64,000 bases of DNA from Streptomyces lavendulae subsp. lavendulae (GCF_002803845.1 NZ_CP024985.1:3038001-3102000), one strand, 5' to 3'; numbered from the stretch's first letter, positions 47,111 through 55,801 are shown. Notes: a model not told the origin generated them from the sequence alone. Numbers and translations are program-made.

Positions 47111-47376
47111 GGTCCGGCCGTTCCCCTTCCCCGTCCCCGGCGCCGCACGGGCTCGGCGGCACACCTGGGAACACGGTCGTCCCGCCCACTCGATTCTGTC
47201 TCGTGACGGGGTTCCGGCCACTTCCGGTGGTCCGTACGAGGGGGGAGGGGCGGGGTTGGTGGGTTTGGGGGGTGGGTGGGGGGGGGGGGCGGTCGTAGGG
47301 TGGTCGGACAGGCCGCATTGTGCCGCTGACCAGGGCCTTTGCGGGAAGGCAGCGCGTGGAGGATGGGGCGAGGCGG
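47111..47376. other. G-tract-rich divergent intergenic region
   Basis: The gap between the MFS and XdhC genes carries many G-runs on the plus strand between 47240 and 47289, including an uninterrupted run of 12 G at 47278-47289. It must contain promoters for both genes, but I see no convincing boxes. G-quadruplex formation or slippage is possible. Confidence 0.6.
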
Positions 47377-48366
47377 ATGCGTGAGCTGGCGGAGACCGCA
47401 CGGCAGTGGGTGGCGGAGGGGCGGGTCGCGTTCCTGGCGCGGCCGGTGACCGAGCAGGGGTTCGGGCCGCGGGATCCGGCCGGGGCCCTGCTCGTGGACG
47501 TGCGGGGCGAGTGCGTGGGGGCCCTGTACCGCGGGGTGTTCGACGCCGAGCTCGTCGCCGAGGCGGCGGCGCTGGGCGGGGGCGCGGGCGCGGAAGGGGC
47601 CCGGGTGTGCGAGCTGTCCGTCGGGGCGGGCGAGGCGGTGGAGGCCCGGCTGACCTGCGGCGGGCAGGCCGAGGTGCTGTTGCAGCCGCTCGCGGCGATC
47701 CCGGCCGAGTGGTGGGAGCTGCTCGGGACGGGGGCCGGGGTGGCGCTGGTGACCCGGCTGAACGAGGACGCCGACCGGGCGGAGAGCCGGGTCGTACGGG
47801 CCGACGGGACCGCCGGCGACGACGCCGAGCGCCGGGCCGGGGAGCTGCTCGGTACGCGCCGTCCCGGCCGGGACGCGCTGTACGGGGGGTCCGGGCTGGT
47901 GCTCGTGGAGGCGTACCCGTCGGCGCCGCACGTGGTGATCGGTGGGGCCGGGGAGCTGGCCGAGGTCATCGCGGCCCAGGCGGCGCTGCTCGGCTGGGAG
48001 GCGGTGGCCGTGGAGAGCGCGGCCGAGGCGGAGAAGGTGCTGAGCGCCCATCGGGACGCCGCCTGCCTGGTGCTGCTCAGCCACGAGCCGGACTTCGACG
48101 TGCCGGCCCTGCGGACGGCGCTCGCGCTCGGGATCCCGTACGTCGGTGCGCTCGGTTCGCGGCGGACCACCGCCCGGCGCCGGGAGGGGCTGCTCGCGGC
48201 CGGGGTCCGGGAGGCCGAACTGGCCCGGGTGCACGGGCCGATCGGGCTCGACCTGGGCGCCAAGACCCCGGCGGAGACGGCCCTGGCGATCTGCGCCGAG
48301 ATCCTCGGGGTACTCGGCGGCCGGGAGGCGCAGGGCCTACGGGATTCCGACGGCCCGCTGCGGTGA
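47377..48366 (+). CDS. XdhC/CoxI family protein
   Basis: 329 residues from an ATG with GAGG upstream. XdhC proteins bind and sulfurate the molybdenum cofactor and insert it into xanthine dehydrogenase or CO dehydrogenase-type enzymes. The N-terminal XdhC/CoxI domain holds FLARPVTEQGFGPRDPAGALLV. The C-terminal Rossmann domain (XdhC_C) has VVIGGAGELAEVIA, LSHEPDFD, ALGSRRTTARR and HGPIGLDLGAKTPAETALAI. No molybdenum hydroxylase gene is in the window. The N-terminal C-x-G motif area is divergent. Confidence 0.85.
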   Translation: MRELAETARQWVAEGRVAFLARPVTEQGFGPRDPAGALLVDVRGECVGALYRGVFDAELVAEAAALGGGAGAEGARVCELSVGAGEAVEARLTCGGQAEVLLQPLAAIPAEWWELLGTGAGVALVTRLNEDADRAESRVVRADGTAGDDAERRAGELLGTRRPGRDALYGGSGLVLVEAYPSAPHVVIGGAGELAEVIAAQAALLGWEAVAVESAAEAEKVLSAHRDAACLVLLSHEPDFDVPALRTALALGIPYVGALGSRRTTARRREGLLAAGVREAELARVHGPIGLDLGAKTPAETALAICAEILGVLGGREAQGLRDSDGPLR

Positions 48367-48661
48367 CGGACCGCCCGGGGGCGGTGACGGACCGGCGGGG
48401 TCGGTAGGGACCACCGGGCGTCCGGCCCGGGCGGGCGGACCGCTCTGGCCGGACGGGCCAGGCGGGGGGTCGCCGGCTGGTCGGGCGAACGGACGGACCG
48501 GACGGGCCAGGCGAGCCAGGCAAGGCGGCCGGGCCGGAGGGGCCGGACGGGGCGGCCGGGCCGGACGGGGTCGCCCGGCGCCGGCTGGCCGCTCCCCCGC
48601 GGTGCGAAGTTTCTGTGGGCCGATTGCATGAAATCAGACCAAACGCGGGAAAATAGGACGT
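48367..48661. other. Low-complexity G-rich intergenic region
   Basis: The 295 bp between the XdhC and DUF6479 genes are dominated by short GGCCGGAC/GGGCCAGG-type direct repeats. The last 50 bp become A/T-richer (GAAATCAGACCAAACGCGGG) and probably hold the DUF6479 promoter. No gene is visible. Confidence 0.5.
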
Positions 48662-49066
48662 ATGAACACGACCCTGATCCCCCTCGCGGCGGACGCGACA
48701 CTGGGCCAGATCGCATGGTTCCTCGTCGTCGGGCTCGGCGTCGTCGGCGTCCTGCTCGGCGGCTTCGCACTGGGCCGGAGGGTCCGCGACCACGAGCCAC
48801 CGCCCCCCACCCCCGAGAGCCAGCCCCACCTGCCCGACGGCGGTGCGGTGTACGAGGTGCGCGAGGAGCGGGACTACGTCGAGATCCCCGAAGGCGGCCT
48901 GCGCCCCCACGAAATGCAGGGGTACGGAAACTTCGGCTCCCGCACCCACAGCCATCCGGACGACGCCCGCGCCGAACGGGAGTCCGGCTACGAAGTCCCC
49001 AAGGGGCCCGGACCCCACGTGCAGCCCGGGGCTCCCCCGAACGCGGGGCGCGGCGCCCACGCCTGA
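48662..49066 (+). CDS. DUF6479 family membrane protein
   Basis: 134 residues. A single N-terminal transmembrane helix (about 16-38, QIAWFLVVGLGVVGVLLGGFALG) is followed by RRVRDHEPPPPTPESQP and an acidic, low-complexity cytoplasmic tail with REERDYVEIPEGGLRPHEMQGYGNFGS, the DUF6479 pattern found in streptomycetes. Function unknown. It converges with the ligase gene on a shared hairpin at 49094-49127. Confidence 0.8.
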   Translation: MNTTLIPLAADATLGQIAWFLVVGLGVVGVLLGGFALGRRVRDHEPPPPTPESQPHLPDGGAVYEVREERDYVEIPEGGLRPHEMQGYGNFGSRTHSHPDDARAERESGYEVPKGPGPHVQPGAPPNAGRGAHA

Positions 49067-49093
49067 GAGCAGGACCACCGACCCCCGACCCCC

Positions 49094-49127
49094 GGCCTCT
49101 GACCCGCGGCCCCGCGGGTCAGAGGCC
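49094..49127. terminator. Bidirectional terminator overlapping the ligase stop
   Basis: GGCCTCTGACCCGCGG (49094-49109) pairs with CCGCGGGTCAGAGGCC (49112-49127), a 16-bp inverted repeat with an extremely tight centre. It includes the ligase stop codon and serves the DUF6479 gene from the other side. Confidence 0.75.
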
Positions 49128-50009
49128 CGTCCGGAGCCGGAGCACCTCCGGCGGCGGATGCCGGGCCGAGCTGCGCCGGACCTCTGCGGCCAGGGGCGGG
49201 TCCAGCAGGCGGAACGGCACCTCGCCGAGCCCGATCGCGGTGACCGTGGCCGCGGCCGGGGCCGCCTCCCCGAGGGTGGCGACGGCCGCCGCCATCTCCG
49301 TACGCAGCCCGGCGGGCAGCGGGCTCGACACCACCGGCGCCTCGTCGTCCCCCGGCAGCACCAGGACCAGGGCCAGCGGGCAGCGCGGGGTGCCGGTGAA
49401 GCCGATCACGGCCGCGTCCGCGACGTCGGTGTGGCGCAGCTTGCGCCAGGAGCGCCGGCCCGCGGGGTAGCTCTCGTCGAGCCGCTTCACGACCAGGCCT
49501 TCGATGCCGCTGGCGGGCAGGGTCGCGTACCAGGTCTCGGCGAGCTCGGGGTCCGTGGTCATCGGCACCGGCTGGAGCGGCGGGCCCAGGGGCAGGAGGA
49601 GGTCGACCAGGAGGGCCCGGCGACGTTCGTAGGGGCGGGTCCGGACGTCGAGCCCGGCCAGTTCCAGCACGTCGAAGGCGGCGTACGAGGCCGGCAGGCG
49701 TTGCGCGAGCACCGCCGCGCGGGCCGCGCTGGCGGCCGCGGCGCGCCGCTGGACCAGTGCGAAGTCCGTACGGCCCGCGTGCCACACCACCACCTCCCCG
49801 TCCAGTACGGTCCCGGCGGGCAGTTGCCGGGCGGCGGCGGCCAGGTCGGGGAAGGCGGCGGTCACGATCCGGCCGGAGCGGGCCTGGAGGACCACGTCCT
49901 GCGCGGTGCGCACGACGACGAGGCGGTGACCGTCGAACTTCGGCTCGTACGCCAGTCCGGCCCCGCGCGGCAGGGTCCGTACGGCTGCGGCCAGTGCCAC
50001 GCGGATCAT
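49119..50009 (-). CDS. ATP-dependent DNA ligase (NHEJ-type, LigC/LigD ligase domain)
   Basis: 296 residues. The adenylation lysine is Lys24 in EPKFDGHRLVVVRT (motif I). LDGEVVVW (motif III/IIIa region), EGLVVKRLDESY (motif IV) and SWRKLRHTDVADAAVIG (motif V) are in order, followed by a short OB domain. No nuclease or polymerase domain is fused, in contrast to mycobacterial LigD. Its ATG overlaps the stop of the polymerase gene (ATGA), so the two make a split LigD. The stop codon lies inside a hairpin. Confidence 0.93.
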   Translation of the reverse strand: MIRVALAAAVRTLPRGAGLAYEPKFDGHRLVVVRTAQDVVLQARSGRIVTAAFPDLAAAARQLPAGTVLDGEVVVWHAGRTDFALVQRRAAAASAARAAVLAQRLPASYAAFDVLELAGLDVRTRPYERRRALLVDLLLPLGPPLQPVPMTTDPELAETWYATLPASGIEGLVVKRLDESYPAGRRSWRKLRHTDVADAAVIGFTGTPRCPLALVLVLPGDDEAPVVSSPLPAGLRTEMAAAVATLGEAAPAAATVTAIGLGEVPFRLLDPPLAAEVRRSSARHPPPEVLRLRTGL

Positions 50010-50890
50010 GGCAGTCTCCCCGCGCGGGCGGGGTCGGTCAGGGGGGCCAGCAGGTCGCCGTCGCGGGCCAGCCGGGGCGCCATGTCGTCGGCGAGGAACA
50101 CCAGGTCGGCGGCGGTCCGGCAGCCCTCGACCTCCTCCCAGGTGACGGGGGCGGAGACGGTGGGCAGCTCCCGCGCGCGCAGGGTGTAGGGGGCGGCGGT
50201 GGTCTTGGCGGCGGCGTTCTGGCTGTGGTCCACGAACACCTTCCCGGGGCGCAGGGCCCGGGCCATCCGGTGCAGGACCAGGCCGGGGAGGGCGGCCTCG
50301 GCCTCCTGGGCGAGGGTCTTGGCGTACGCGGACACGCGCGCCGACGGGGTCGGCTCGATCGGGACGGCCAGGTGCAGGCCCTTGGAGCCGGAGGTCTTGG
50401 CGTAGGCGTCGAGGCCGTCGGCGGCGAGGCGCCCGCGCAGCCAGCGGGCGGCGGCGCAGCATTCGACGACGGTGGCGGGCGGGCCGGGGTCGAGGTCGAA
50501 GACGATCCGGTCGGCGACGGCTGGGCGGCCGGCCGTCCACTGGGGGGTGTGGAACTCCACGACGAGGTTCGCGGCCCACATGAGGGTGGGCAGGTCGCCG
50601 ACGACCACCTGTTCGGCCCCCGCGTCCTCGGAGCGGGGCACGGGGGTGGTCCTCACCCAGGCGGGCGTACCGGGCGGCGGGTTCTTGGTGAAGAAGAGCT
50701 GTCCGTCCGGACCGTCGGGATAGCGCAGGAAGGAGACCGGGCGGTCGCGGATGTGCGCGAGGAGGGAGTCCGCGACCGTGGCGTAGTAGTGCAGCACCTC
50801 GCCCTTGGTGAAGCCGGTCCGCGGGTACAGGACCTTGTCCAGGTTGCTGAGCGCGATGCGACGCCCCTCCACCATGGTGATCGGCGTCAT
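50006..50890 (-). CDS. ligD: LigD-type NHEJ polymerase/primase
   Basis: 294 residues, a stand-alone archaeo-eukaryotic primase-like polymerase domain. Metal-binding acids are Asp132 and Asp134 in VFDLDPGP. LSNLDKVLYPRTGFTKG at the start and TSGSKGLHLAVP are diagnostic. It fills or adds (ribo)nucleotides at double-strand breaks held by Ku. Its start is 31 bp from ku on the opposite strand, and the ligase gene is translationally coupled downstream. Confidence 0.94.
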   Translation of the reverse strand: MTPITMVEGRRIALSNLDKVLYPRTGFTKGEVLHYYATVADSLLAHIRDRPVSFLRYPDGPDGQLFFTKNPPPGTPAWVRTTPVPRSEDAGAEQVVVGDLPTLMWAANLVVEFHTPQWTAGRPAVADRIVFDLDPGPPATVVECCAAARWLRGRLAADGLDAYAKTSGSKGLHLAVPIEPTPSARVSAYAKTLAQEAEAALPGLVLHRMARALRPGKVFVDHSQNAAAKTTAAPYTLRARELPTVSAPVTWEEVEGCRTAADLVFLADDMAPRLARDGDLLAPLTDPARAGRLP

Positions 50891-50921
50891 ACGATGAGAT
50901 TGCCACGAATCAGGAGGAACC

Positions 50922-52076
50922 GTGCGATCCATTTGGAACGGGGCGATCTCCTTCGGCTTGGTCAGCATTCCGATCAAGCTCGTCAACGCCACCGAGAGCC
51001 ACTCGATCTCCTTCCGTCAGATCCATGTGAGCGACGGCGGCCGGGTCCGCTACCGCAAGGTGTGCGAACTCGACGGTGAGGAGGTGCCGGCCGCCGAGAT
51101 CGGCAAGGGGTACGAGGAGGCCGACGGGTCGATCGTCCCGATCACGGACGAGGACCTGGCGCGGCTGCCCATCCCGACCGCGAAGACGATCGAGATCGTG
51201 TCGTTCGTGCCGGCCGAGGAGATCGATCCGTTGCAGATGGACGCCGCCTACTACCTCGCGGCGAACGGCGCCACGGCGGCGAAGCCGTACACGCTGCTAC
51301 GGGAGGCGCTGAAGCGGAGCCGGAAGGTGGCGATCGCCAAGTACGCGCTGCGCGGGCGGGAGCGGCTCGGCATGCTGCGGGTCGTCGACGACGTGATCGC
51401 CATGCACGGGCTGCTGTGGCCGGACGAGATCCGGCAGCCGGAGGGCGTGGCCCCCGAGGCGTCGGTGACCGTACGGGAGGCCGAACTCGATCTGGCCGAC
51501 GCCCTGATGGCCACCCTGGGCGAGGTGGAGATCGCCTCGCTGCACGACGACTACCGCGAGGCCGTGGAGGCCATGCTCGCGGCGAAGACGGGCGAGGGGT
51601 TCGAGCCGGCCGAGGCGGTGGTGGAGCCGGCCGGCGGCCAGGTGATCGACCTGATGGCGGCGCTGGAGAGCAGCGTACGGGCGGCCAAGGCCTCCCGGGC
51701 CGGGGGTTCCGGGGAGTCCGCGGAGTCCGCGGCGGAGGCGGAGGTGACGCCGATCCGCGGCCGCAGGACGCCGGCGGCGAGCGCTCCCGCGCCCAAGGCG
51801 GTGGGCGGGAAGAAGTCGACGGCGTCGACGGGCACCGCGAAGAAGACGGCGGCCGCGAAGAAGACCGCGGCCGGGGGGAAGAAGAGCACCGCCACGGCCA
51901 AGGGCGCGGCCGGTACGAAGTCCGGGGCCGGGGCCCGGGCCGGGGCCCGCAGTACCAAGTCCGCCTCCGCCGCCGGCGCCAAGTCGGCCGGTACCGGCCG
52001 GGCTTCGGCCGCCGGCGCCACCGCCGGCGCGGGGGCCGCCAAGAAGGCGGCGCCCCGCAAGCGGAGTTCGGCCTGA
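50922..52076 (+). CDS. ku: Ku protein (NHEJ DNA-end binding)
   Basis: 384 residues from a GTG with AGGAGG 4 nt upstream. A TACGAT box at 50890-50895 lies at -10 distance and overlaps the start codon of the polymerase gene. The Ku core (~1-255) contains MRSIWNGAISFGLVSIPIKL, and a LigD-interacting region follows. The last ~110 residues form a Lys/Ala/Thr/Gly-rich tail (KKTAAAKKTAAGGKKS), common in streptomycete Ku and expected to bind DNA non-specifically. Ku homodimers bind broken ends and recruit the divergently encoded ligase and polymerase. Confidence 0.95.
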   Translation: MRSIWNGAISFGLVSIPIKLVNATESHSISFRQIHVSDGGRVRYRKVCELDGEEVPAAEIGKGYEEADGSIVPITDEDLARLPIPTAKTIEIVSFVPAEEIDPLQMDAAYYLAANGATAAKPYTLLREALKRSRKVAIAKYALRGRERLGMLRVVDDVIAMHGLLWPDEIRQPEGVAPEASVTVREAELDLADALMATLGEVEIASLHDDYREAVEAMLAAKTGEGFEPAEAVVEPAGGQVIDLMAALESSVRAAKASRAGGSGESAESAAEAEVTPIRGRRTPAASAPAPKAVGGKKSTASTGTAKKTAAAKKTAAGGKKSTATAKGAAGTKSGAGARAGARSTKSASAAGAKSAGTGRASAAGATAGAGAAKKAAPRKRSSA

Positions 52077-52100
52077 GGGGGTCGCACCGAGGGGTGCGCG

Positions 52101-52901
52101 CTATGGGGCCGACCAGGTGGACCGGGTGCGGGCCAGGGTGAAGAGGGCCTCCACGTCAGGGAGTTTGAGGGTGGCGGGGGCGGCCGTCAGGACGGCGGCC
52201 GCGGTGGCGGACTGGAGGACGAGGACGTCCCGGACCGTCGGGGCCACGTCGATGCGGGAGGCGTCGGCGAGGGCCAGGACGGGAGTGACCTGGGCGGTCA
52301 GCGCCCGGGCCGTGCGGGCCGCCGCCCTGCGGATCCATCGCGGGTCCGGTCGGGGCTCGGCGCGGCCCACCGTCAGCAGCAGGTCACCCACTTGGGCGCG
52401 CTGGCGGCGCCCCGCGACCGTGCGGACGGCGAACACGCCGGCCGGCCCGACGAGCAGGTGGTCCAGCATCCCGAGGCCGGGCAGCGGGACGTCGTGCAGG
52501 GCCCGCCAGTCCTCTTCCTCCAGGGCGTCGAGCTCCGCCCCGATCCGCTGCCGCGCCTGGAGTTCCTGCCGCATCCGGTGCCGGGCCCTGCTGCCGGGCG
52601 AGCCGTACGCGAGCTCGCCGAGCAGGGTCTCGCCGGGGCGGTTCGGGGCCAGATCCAGGTCGGGCGGCAGGGTGAGCCGGAGCAGTTCGGCAGGGGTGGG
52701 GACCGGCGGCGGCCCGATGGTCCAGTCACCGCTCAGGTACGGGCGCAGGGCCGCCAGGACCGCCGCGCGCTGGTCGTCCTCAAGGACGCTGATCCGGTTG
52801 GTCCGCCGGTCGTACCAGGCCACCGCGTGGCCGTCGGAACCGCTGACGTAGAGCCGGCCGCGCCCCGGCCGGCCGCTCGGAAGCACCTTGAGTCCGCTCA
52901 T
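52101..52901 (-). CDS. NERD-like domain protein with altered catalytic residues
   Basis: 266 residues. The C-terminal half has the nuclease-related NERD core LDHLLVGPAGVFAVRTVAGR. Active NERD/PD-(D/E)xK enzymes have E-x-K after the second strand, but here it reads R-T-V, so nuclease activity is unlikely. The N-terminal part (VSGSDGHAVAWYDRRTNRI) looks like a small beta-domain. No membrane segment is present. It converges on ku across 24 bp with a small 6-bp hairpin (52083-52098). Role unknown; proximity to repair genes may be chance. Confidence 0.7.
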   Translation of the reverse strand: MSGLKVLPSGRPGRGRLYVSGSDGHAVAWYDRRTNRISVLEDDQRAAVLAALRPYLSGDWTIGPPPVPTPAELLRLTLPPDLDLAPNRPGETLLGELAYGSPGSRARHRMRQELQARQRIGAELDALEEEDWRALHDVPLPGLGMLDHLLVGPAGVFAVRTVAGRRQRAQVGDLLLTVGRAEPRPDPRWIRRAAARTARALTAQVTPVLALADASRIDVAPTVRDVLVLQSATAAAVLTAAPATLKLPDVEALFTLARTRSTWSAP

Positions 52902-53088
52902 CGGCCTCACCCCCGCCGTCCATGTGAGCAGCCGGCGCCGCCCACGGCAATCCCTCCGTTGTGTAACAGCTCCGTCGGCTCCTTGCGGCCTGCCTGTTAC
53001 AAGAACAGTGCTCCCTCGCAACGGCCGGCGCCTATTTTTATGGCGCCCGGACCCTCCGGGCCGCCCCGACCGACGCCGAAGGAACCCC

Positions 53089-53727
53089 GTGAGTACCGTC
53101 AGCCGCCGCTCGACCGTTCGCGCCGCCGCCGTGACCGCATGCGTCGCCGGTCTGCTGGCGCTGCCCGCGGCCACGGCGTTCGCCGAGGGCAGGCCGGCGT
53201 CCGGGGCGCAGCGGACGCTGGTCAAGAGCATCTTCCTGGCGGACGGCCGCTCCACCGCGAAGGTGTACCGCCTCGCCAAGGACGCGTACCAGGCCGACAT
53301 CCTGCGCTCGGGCACCACGGTGGCCACGCTGACCAGCCGGGACGGCTCCACCGGTTTCGGCGGGTCCGGCGAGCTGCACGCCGCGCTGCGGCCGGACGGG
53401 CGGCTGTCCTCCTGGGTCGGCGAGACCCGCCCGCAGGACGGCTCCCACGCGGTGGCCGGTGACGGGCACAAGACCGGGACCCGGCACGGGAGCGGTGGGG
53501 GCGACGGCCGGGTGCTGCCCGCCTCCACGGAGGACGGTGGCGGGCGGGGCGCTACGGGTACCGGGTCGGGCACCGGCACCGGCACCGCGCAGGCCTTGCG
53601 GCTGCACTCGCTGGCCGACGGGCCCGGCGACGGCGTGCTGCTGCTCGCCGCGGGCGGCGGGATCGCGGCCGTGGGCGCGGCCGGGCTGGGCTTCGCCATG
53701 CTGCGGCGGGGGCGGACGGACGGCTGA
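53089..53727 (+). CDS. Secreted/membrane-anchored hypothetical protein
   Basis: 212 residues from a GTG preceded by AAGGAA. A signal peptide (VRAAAVTACVAGLLALPAATAFA, cleavage near residue 32) is followed by a short conserved domain (VYRLAKDAYQADILRSG). A Gly/Thr/Asp-rich low-complexity stretch follows, then a C-terminal transmembrane helix (GVLLLAAGGGIAAVGAAGLGFAML) and RRGRTDG. This gives an extracellular protein tethered at its C-terminus; no LPxTG sortase motif is seen. The family is unrecognised. Confidence 0.75.
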   Translation: MSTVSRRSTVRAAAVTACVAGLLALPAATAFAEGRPASGAQRTLVKSIFLADGRSTAKVYRLAKDAYQADILRSGTTVATLTSRDGSTGFGGSGELHAALRPDGRLSSWVGETRPQDGSHAVAGDGHKTGTRHGSGGGDGRVLPASTEDGGGRGATGTGSGTGTGTAQALRLHSLADGPGDGVLLLAAGGGIAAVGAAGLGFAMLRRGRTDG

Positions 53728-53861
53728 GCGGGGCCGGGGGCCGGTGAGGGCCGCCGGCGGGGAGTCCACACCTCGGACCGGGCGGCAAAAGGGACGTACC
53801 TCTGCATAAGGTTGCTTCGGCCGGAATCGGTCGTACGCAATCCACAGGAAGGCCCTCCACC

Positions 53862-54572
53862 GTGCGAATACCGCCGTCGCGTGCGGGTGCCGCCCTGCTC
53901 GGGCTGCTGCTGCCGCTGCCGCTGCTCGCGGGCTGCGGGAACACCGGCGGGCTCGCGGCCGCCGGGCCCACCCCGACGGCGAGCGGACCCGTACACCTGT
54001 GGCCGGAGCGGGCGGGCGCCGAGGTCCCGCCCGCCGATCCCGGGGGCGCGCCGCCCGAGTACGTACAGGGCCTGCCACGGGTCGTCGGCCAGAACGTGCA
54101 CGACGTCGACCCGGTGGCGCTGGTCCAGGCGGAGCTGCGGGCGCGGCCCGGGCTGGTGACGGGGCCCGACGGGATGCCCGCGGAGACCGCCGCGGCGATC
54201 ATGGCGTGCGGGACCGCGGGCGAGGACCCGGGGCGCTGCCCGGTGCGCCGGCCGTATTACCGGGACCTCACCGGGAACGGCAAGGACGAGGTCGTGGTGG
54301 GCATCGAGTTCCCGGACCGGATGATGTCCGTACGGGTCTACACCGCGGACCCCGACGGCCGGCTCAACCGCATCATGGCGACCACCCAGACCGTCGTCGC
54401 CGTCGAGCTGGCCGGACGGGACGTGATCCTGCGGGTGCCGAGCGGCAACCCGGGGTACGAGCTGATCACCGCCTGGTCCTGGGACGGCAAGCAGAGGACG
54501 ATGCTGCCGGCGCGGGAGCAGATCGTACGGGTGCCCGCGCCGCCGCGGCCGTCCGCCGGCGGCGCGTCATGA
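53862..54572 (+). CDS. Putative lipoprotein, partner of the histidine kinase
   Basis: 236 residues from a GTG. The signal peptide ends in a lipobox LLAGC (Cys25), so the mature protein is expected on the outer face of the membrane. The body contains YYRDLTGNGKDEVVVGIEF, an acidic loop resembling FG-GAP/EF-like repeats, and WSWDGKQRTMLPAREQ. The stop overlaps the start of the kinase gene (ATGA). A lipoprotein coupled to a sensor kinase recalls CseA-CseC of the SigE envelope-stress system and suggests it modulates the sensor. Confidence 0.8.
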   Translation: MRIPPSRAGAALLGLLLPLPLLAGCGNTGGLAAAGPTPTASGPVHLWPERAGAEVPPADPGGAPPEYVQGLPRVVGQNVHDVDPVALVQAELRARPGLVTGPDGMPAETAAAIMACGTAGEDPGRCPVRRPYYRDLTGNGKDEVVVGIEFPDRMMSVRVYTADPDGRLNRIMATTQTVVAVELAGRDVILRVPSGNPGYELITAWSWDGKQRTMLPAREQIVRVPAPPRPSAGGAS

Positions 54573-55801
54573 GGCGGGTGCTGCCCGCGTGGACGGCCAC
54601 GCTGACCTGGAAGTCGGCGTGCTTCATCGTGGTGATGTGCTGCTCGCTGGCGGCGGTGCTGGGCGTACTGGTGCACGCCGAGGTGACCCGGCAGACCGTC
54701 GCGGCCGCGCGGGAGAAGGCGCTGGCCAAGCTGCACGACGCCGCTGCCGCCTACGAGGCGGGCGAGGCGCTGCCACCGGATTCGGGCATCGATCCGGCGG
54801 GGCTGCCGCCGGAGCTGCGGGCCCTGGCGGTGAGCGGGCAGCGGGCGACCGTCGTCGCGGACCGCCTGGGGCAGCCCGTGATGTGGGCCGCCGCCCCGGC
54901 GGACGGGCGGGCGCTGGCCACCGCGATCGAATACGGGCAGAGCGCGCGGACGATCCGGGGGCTGGACAACGCCATCATCGGCTCCTCGGTGCTGGCCATC
55001 GGCGGGACGCTGCTGGTGGGGGCCTTCGCCGTGACCCGGGTGACGCGCAGGCTGCACCAGACGGCGACGGTCGCCCGGCGGATCACCGGCGGCGACCTGG
55101 ACGCGCGGGTCGGCGACCGGCGCACGACCGATCCCTCGCGGCACCAGGACGAGGTCTCCACGGTGGCCGGGGCGCTGGACACGATGGCGGGCACGCTCCA
55201 GGCGAAGCTGCTGAGCGAGCAGCGGTTCACGGCCGATGTCGCGCACGAGTTGCGGACGCCGCTGACCGGGTTGCAGGCCGCGTCGGAGCTGCTGCCGGAG
55301 GGGCGGCCGACGCAGCTGGTGCGGGAGCGGGTGCGGACGATGCGGCAGCTGACCGAGGACCTGCTGGAGATCTCCCGGCTGGATTCGGGGAGCGAGCGGG
55401 TGGATACCGATCTGCACCAGCTGGCGCGGCTGGCGCGGAGGGTGGTGCGGGCGTCGGGGACGGACACGGAGGTCGTGGTCGTCAGGGACGCGCACGTGGA
55501 GACGGACCGGCGGCGGCTGGAGCGGGTGCTGGGGAACCTGGTCGCGAACGCGCACAAGCACGGGCGGGGGCCGGTGGTGGTGACGGTGGACGGGCCGGTG
55601 GTGACCGTACGGGACCACGGGGACGGGTATCCGGAGTACCTGCTCGCGCACGGGCCGCAGCGGTTCCGGAGCGGGGGGAAGGGGAAGGGGCACGGGCTGG
55701 GGCTGACGATCGCGGTGGGGCAGGCGGAGGCGATCGGCGCGGGGCTGGAGTTCCGGGGGGCGGAGGGGGGCGGGGCGCTGGCGGTGCTGAGGTTGCCGTA
55801 G
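54569..55801 (+). CDS. Sensor histidine kinase (HisKA type)
   Basis: 410 residues. Two transmembrane helices (~15-37 and ~133-155) flank an extracellular domain of about 95 residues. HAMP, the phospho-acceptor box FTADVAHELRTPLTG (His near 226) and an ATPase domain follow, with N-box NLVANAHKHG, G1 VRDHGDGYP and G2 GHGLGLTI. It is coupled to the lipoprotein gene upstream. No response regulator is on either side, so it is an orphan kinase, or its partner is elsewhere. CseC-like sensing of envelope stress is a plausible analogy. Confidence 0.88.
   Translation: MRRVLPAWTATLTWKSACFIVVMCCSLAAVLGVLVHAEVTRQTVAAAREKALAKLHDAAAAYEAGEALPPDSGIDPAGLPPELRALAVSGQRATVVADRLGQPVMWAAAPADGRALATAIEYGQSARTIRGLDNAIIGSSVLAIGGTLLVGAFAVTRVTRRLHQTATVARRITGGDLDARVGDRRTTDPSRHQDEVSTVAGALDTMAGTLQAKLLSEQRFTADVAHELRTPLTGLQAASELLPEGRPTQLVRERVRTMRQLTEDLLEISRLDSGSERVDTDLHQLARLARRVVRASGTDTEVVVVRDAHVETDRRRLERVLGNLVANAHKHGRGPVVVTVDGPVVTVRDHGDGYPEYLLAHGPQRFRSGGKGKGHGLGLTIAVGQAEAIGAGLEFRGAEGGGALAVLRLP

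Noticed and set aside
45849..48800. 983-codon minus-strand frame covering the XdhC gene and MFS upstream region
   Set aside because: It is rich in Arg/Pro/Ser with no domain, and overlaps genes with clear family motifs. This is typical of stop-poor antisense frames in GC-rich DNA.
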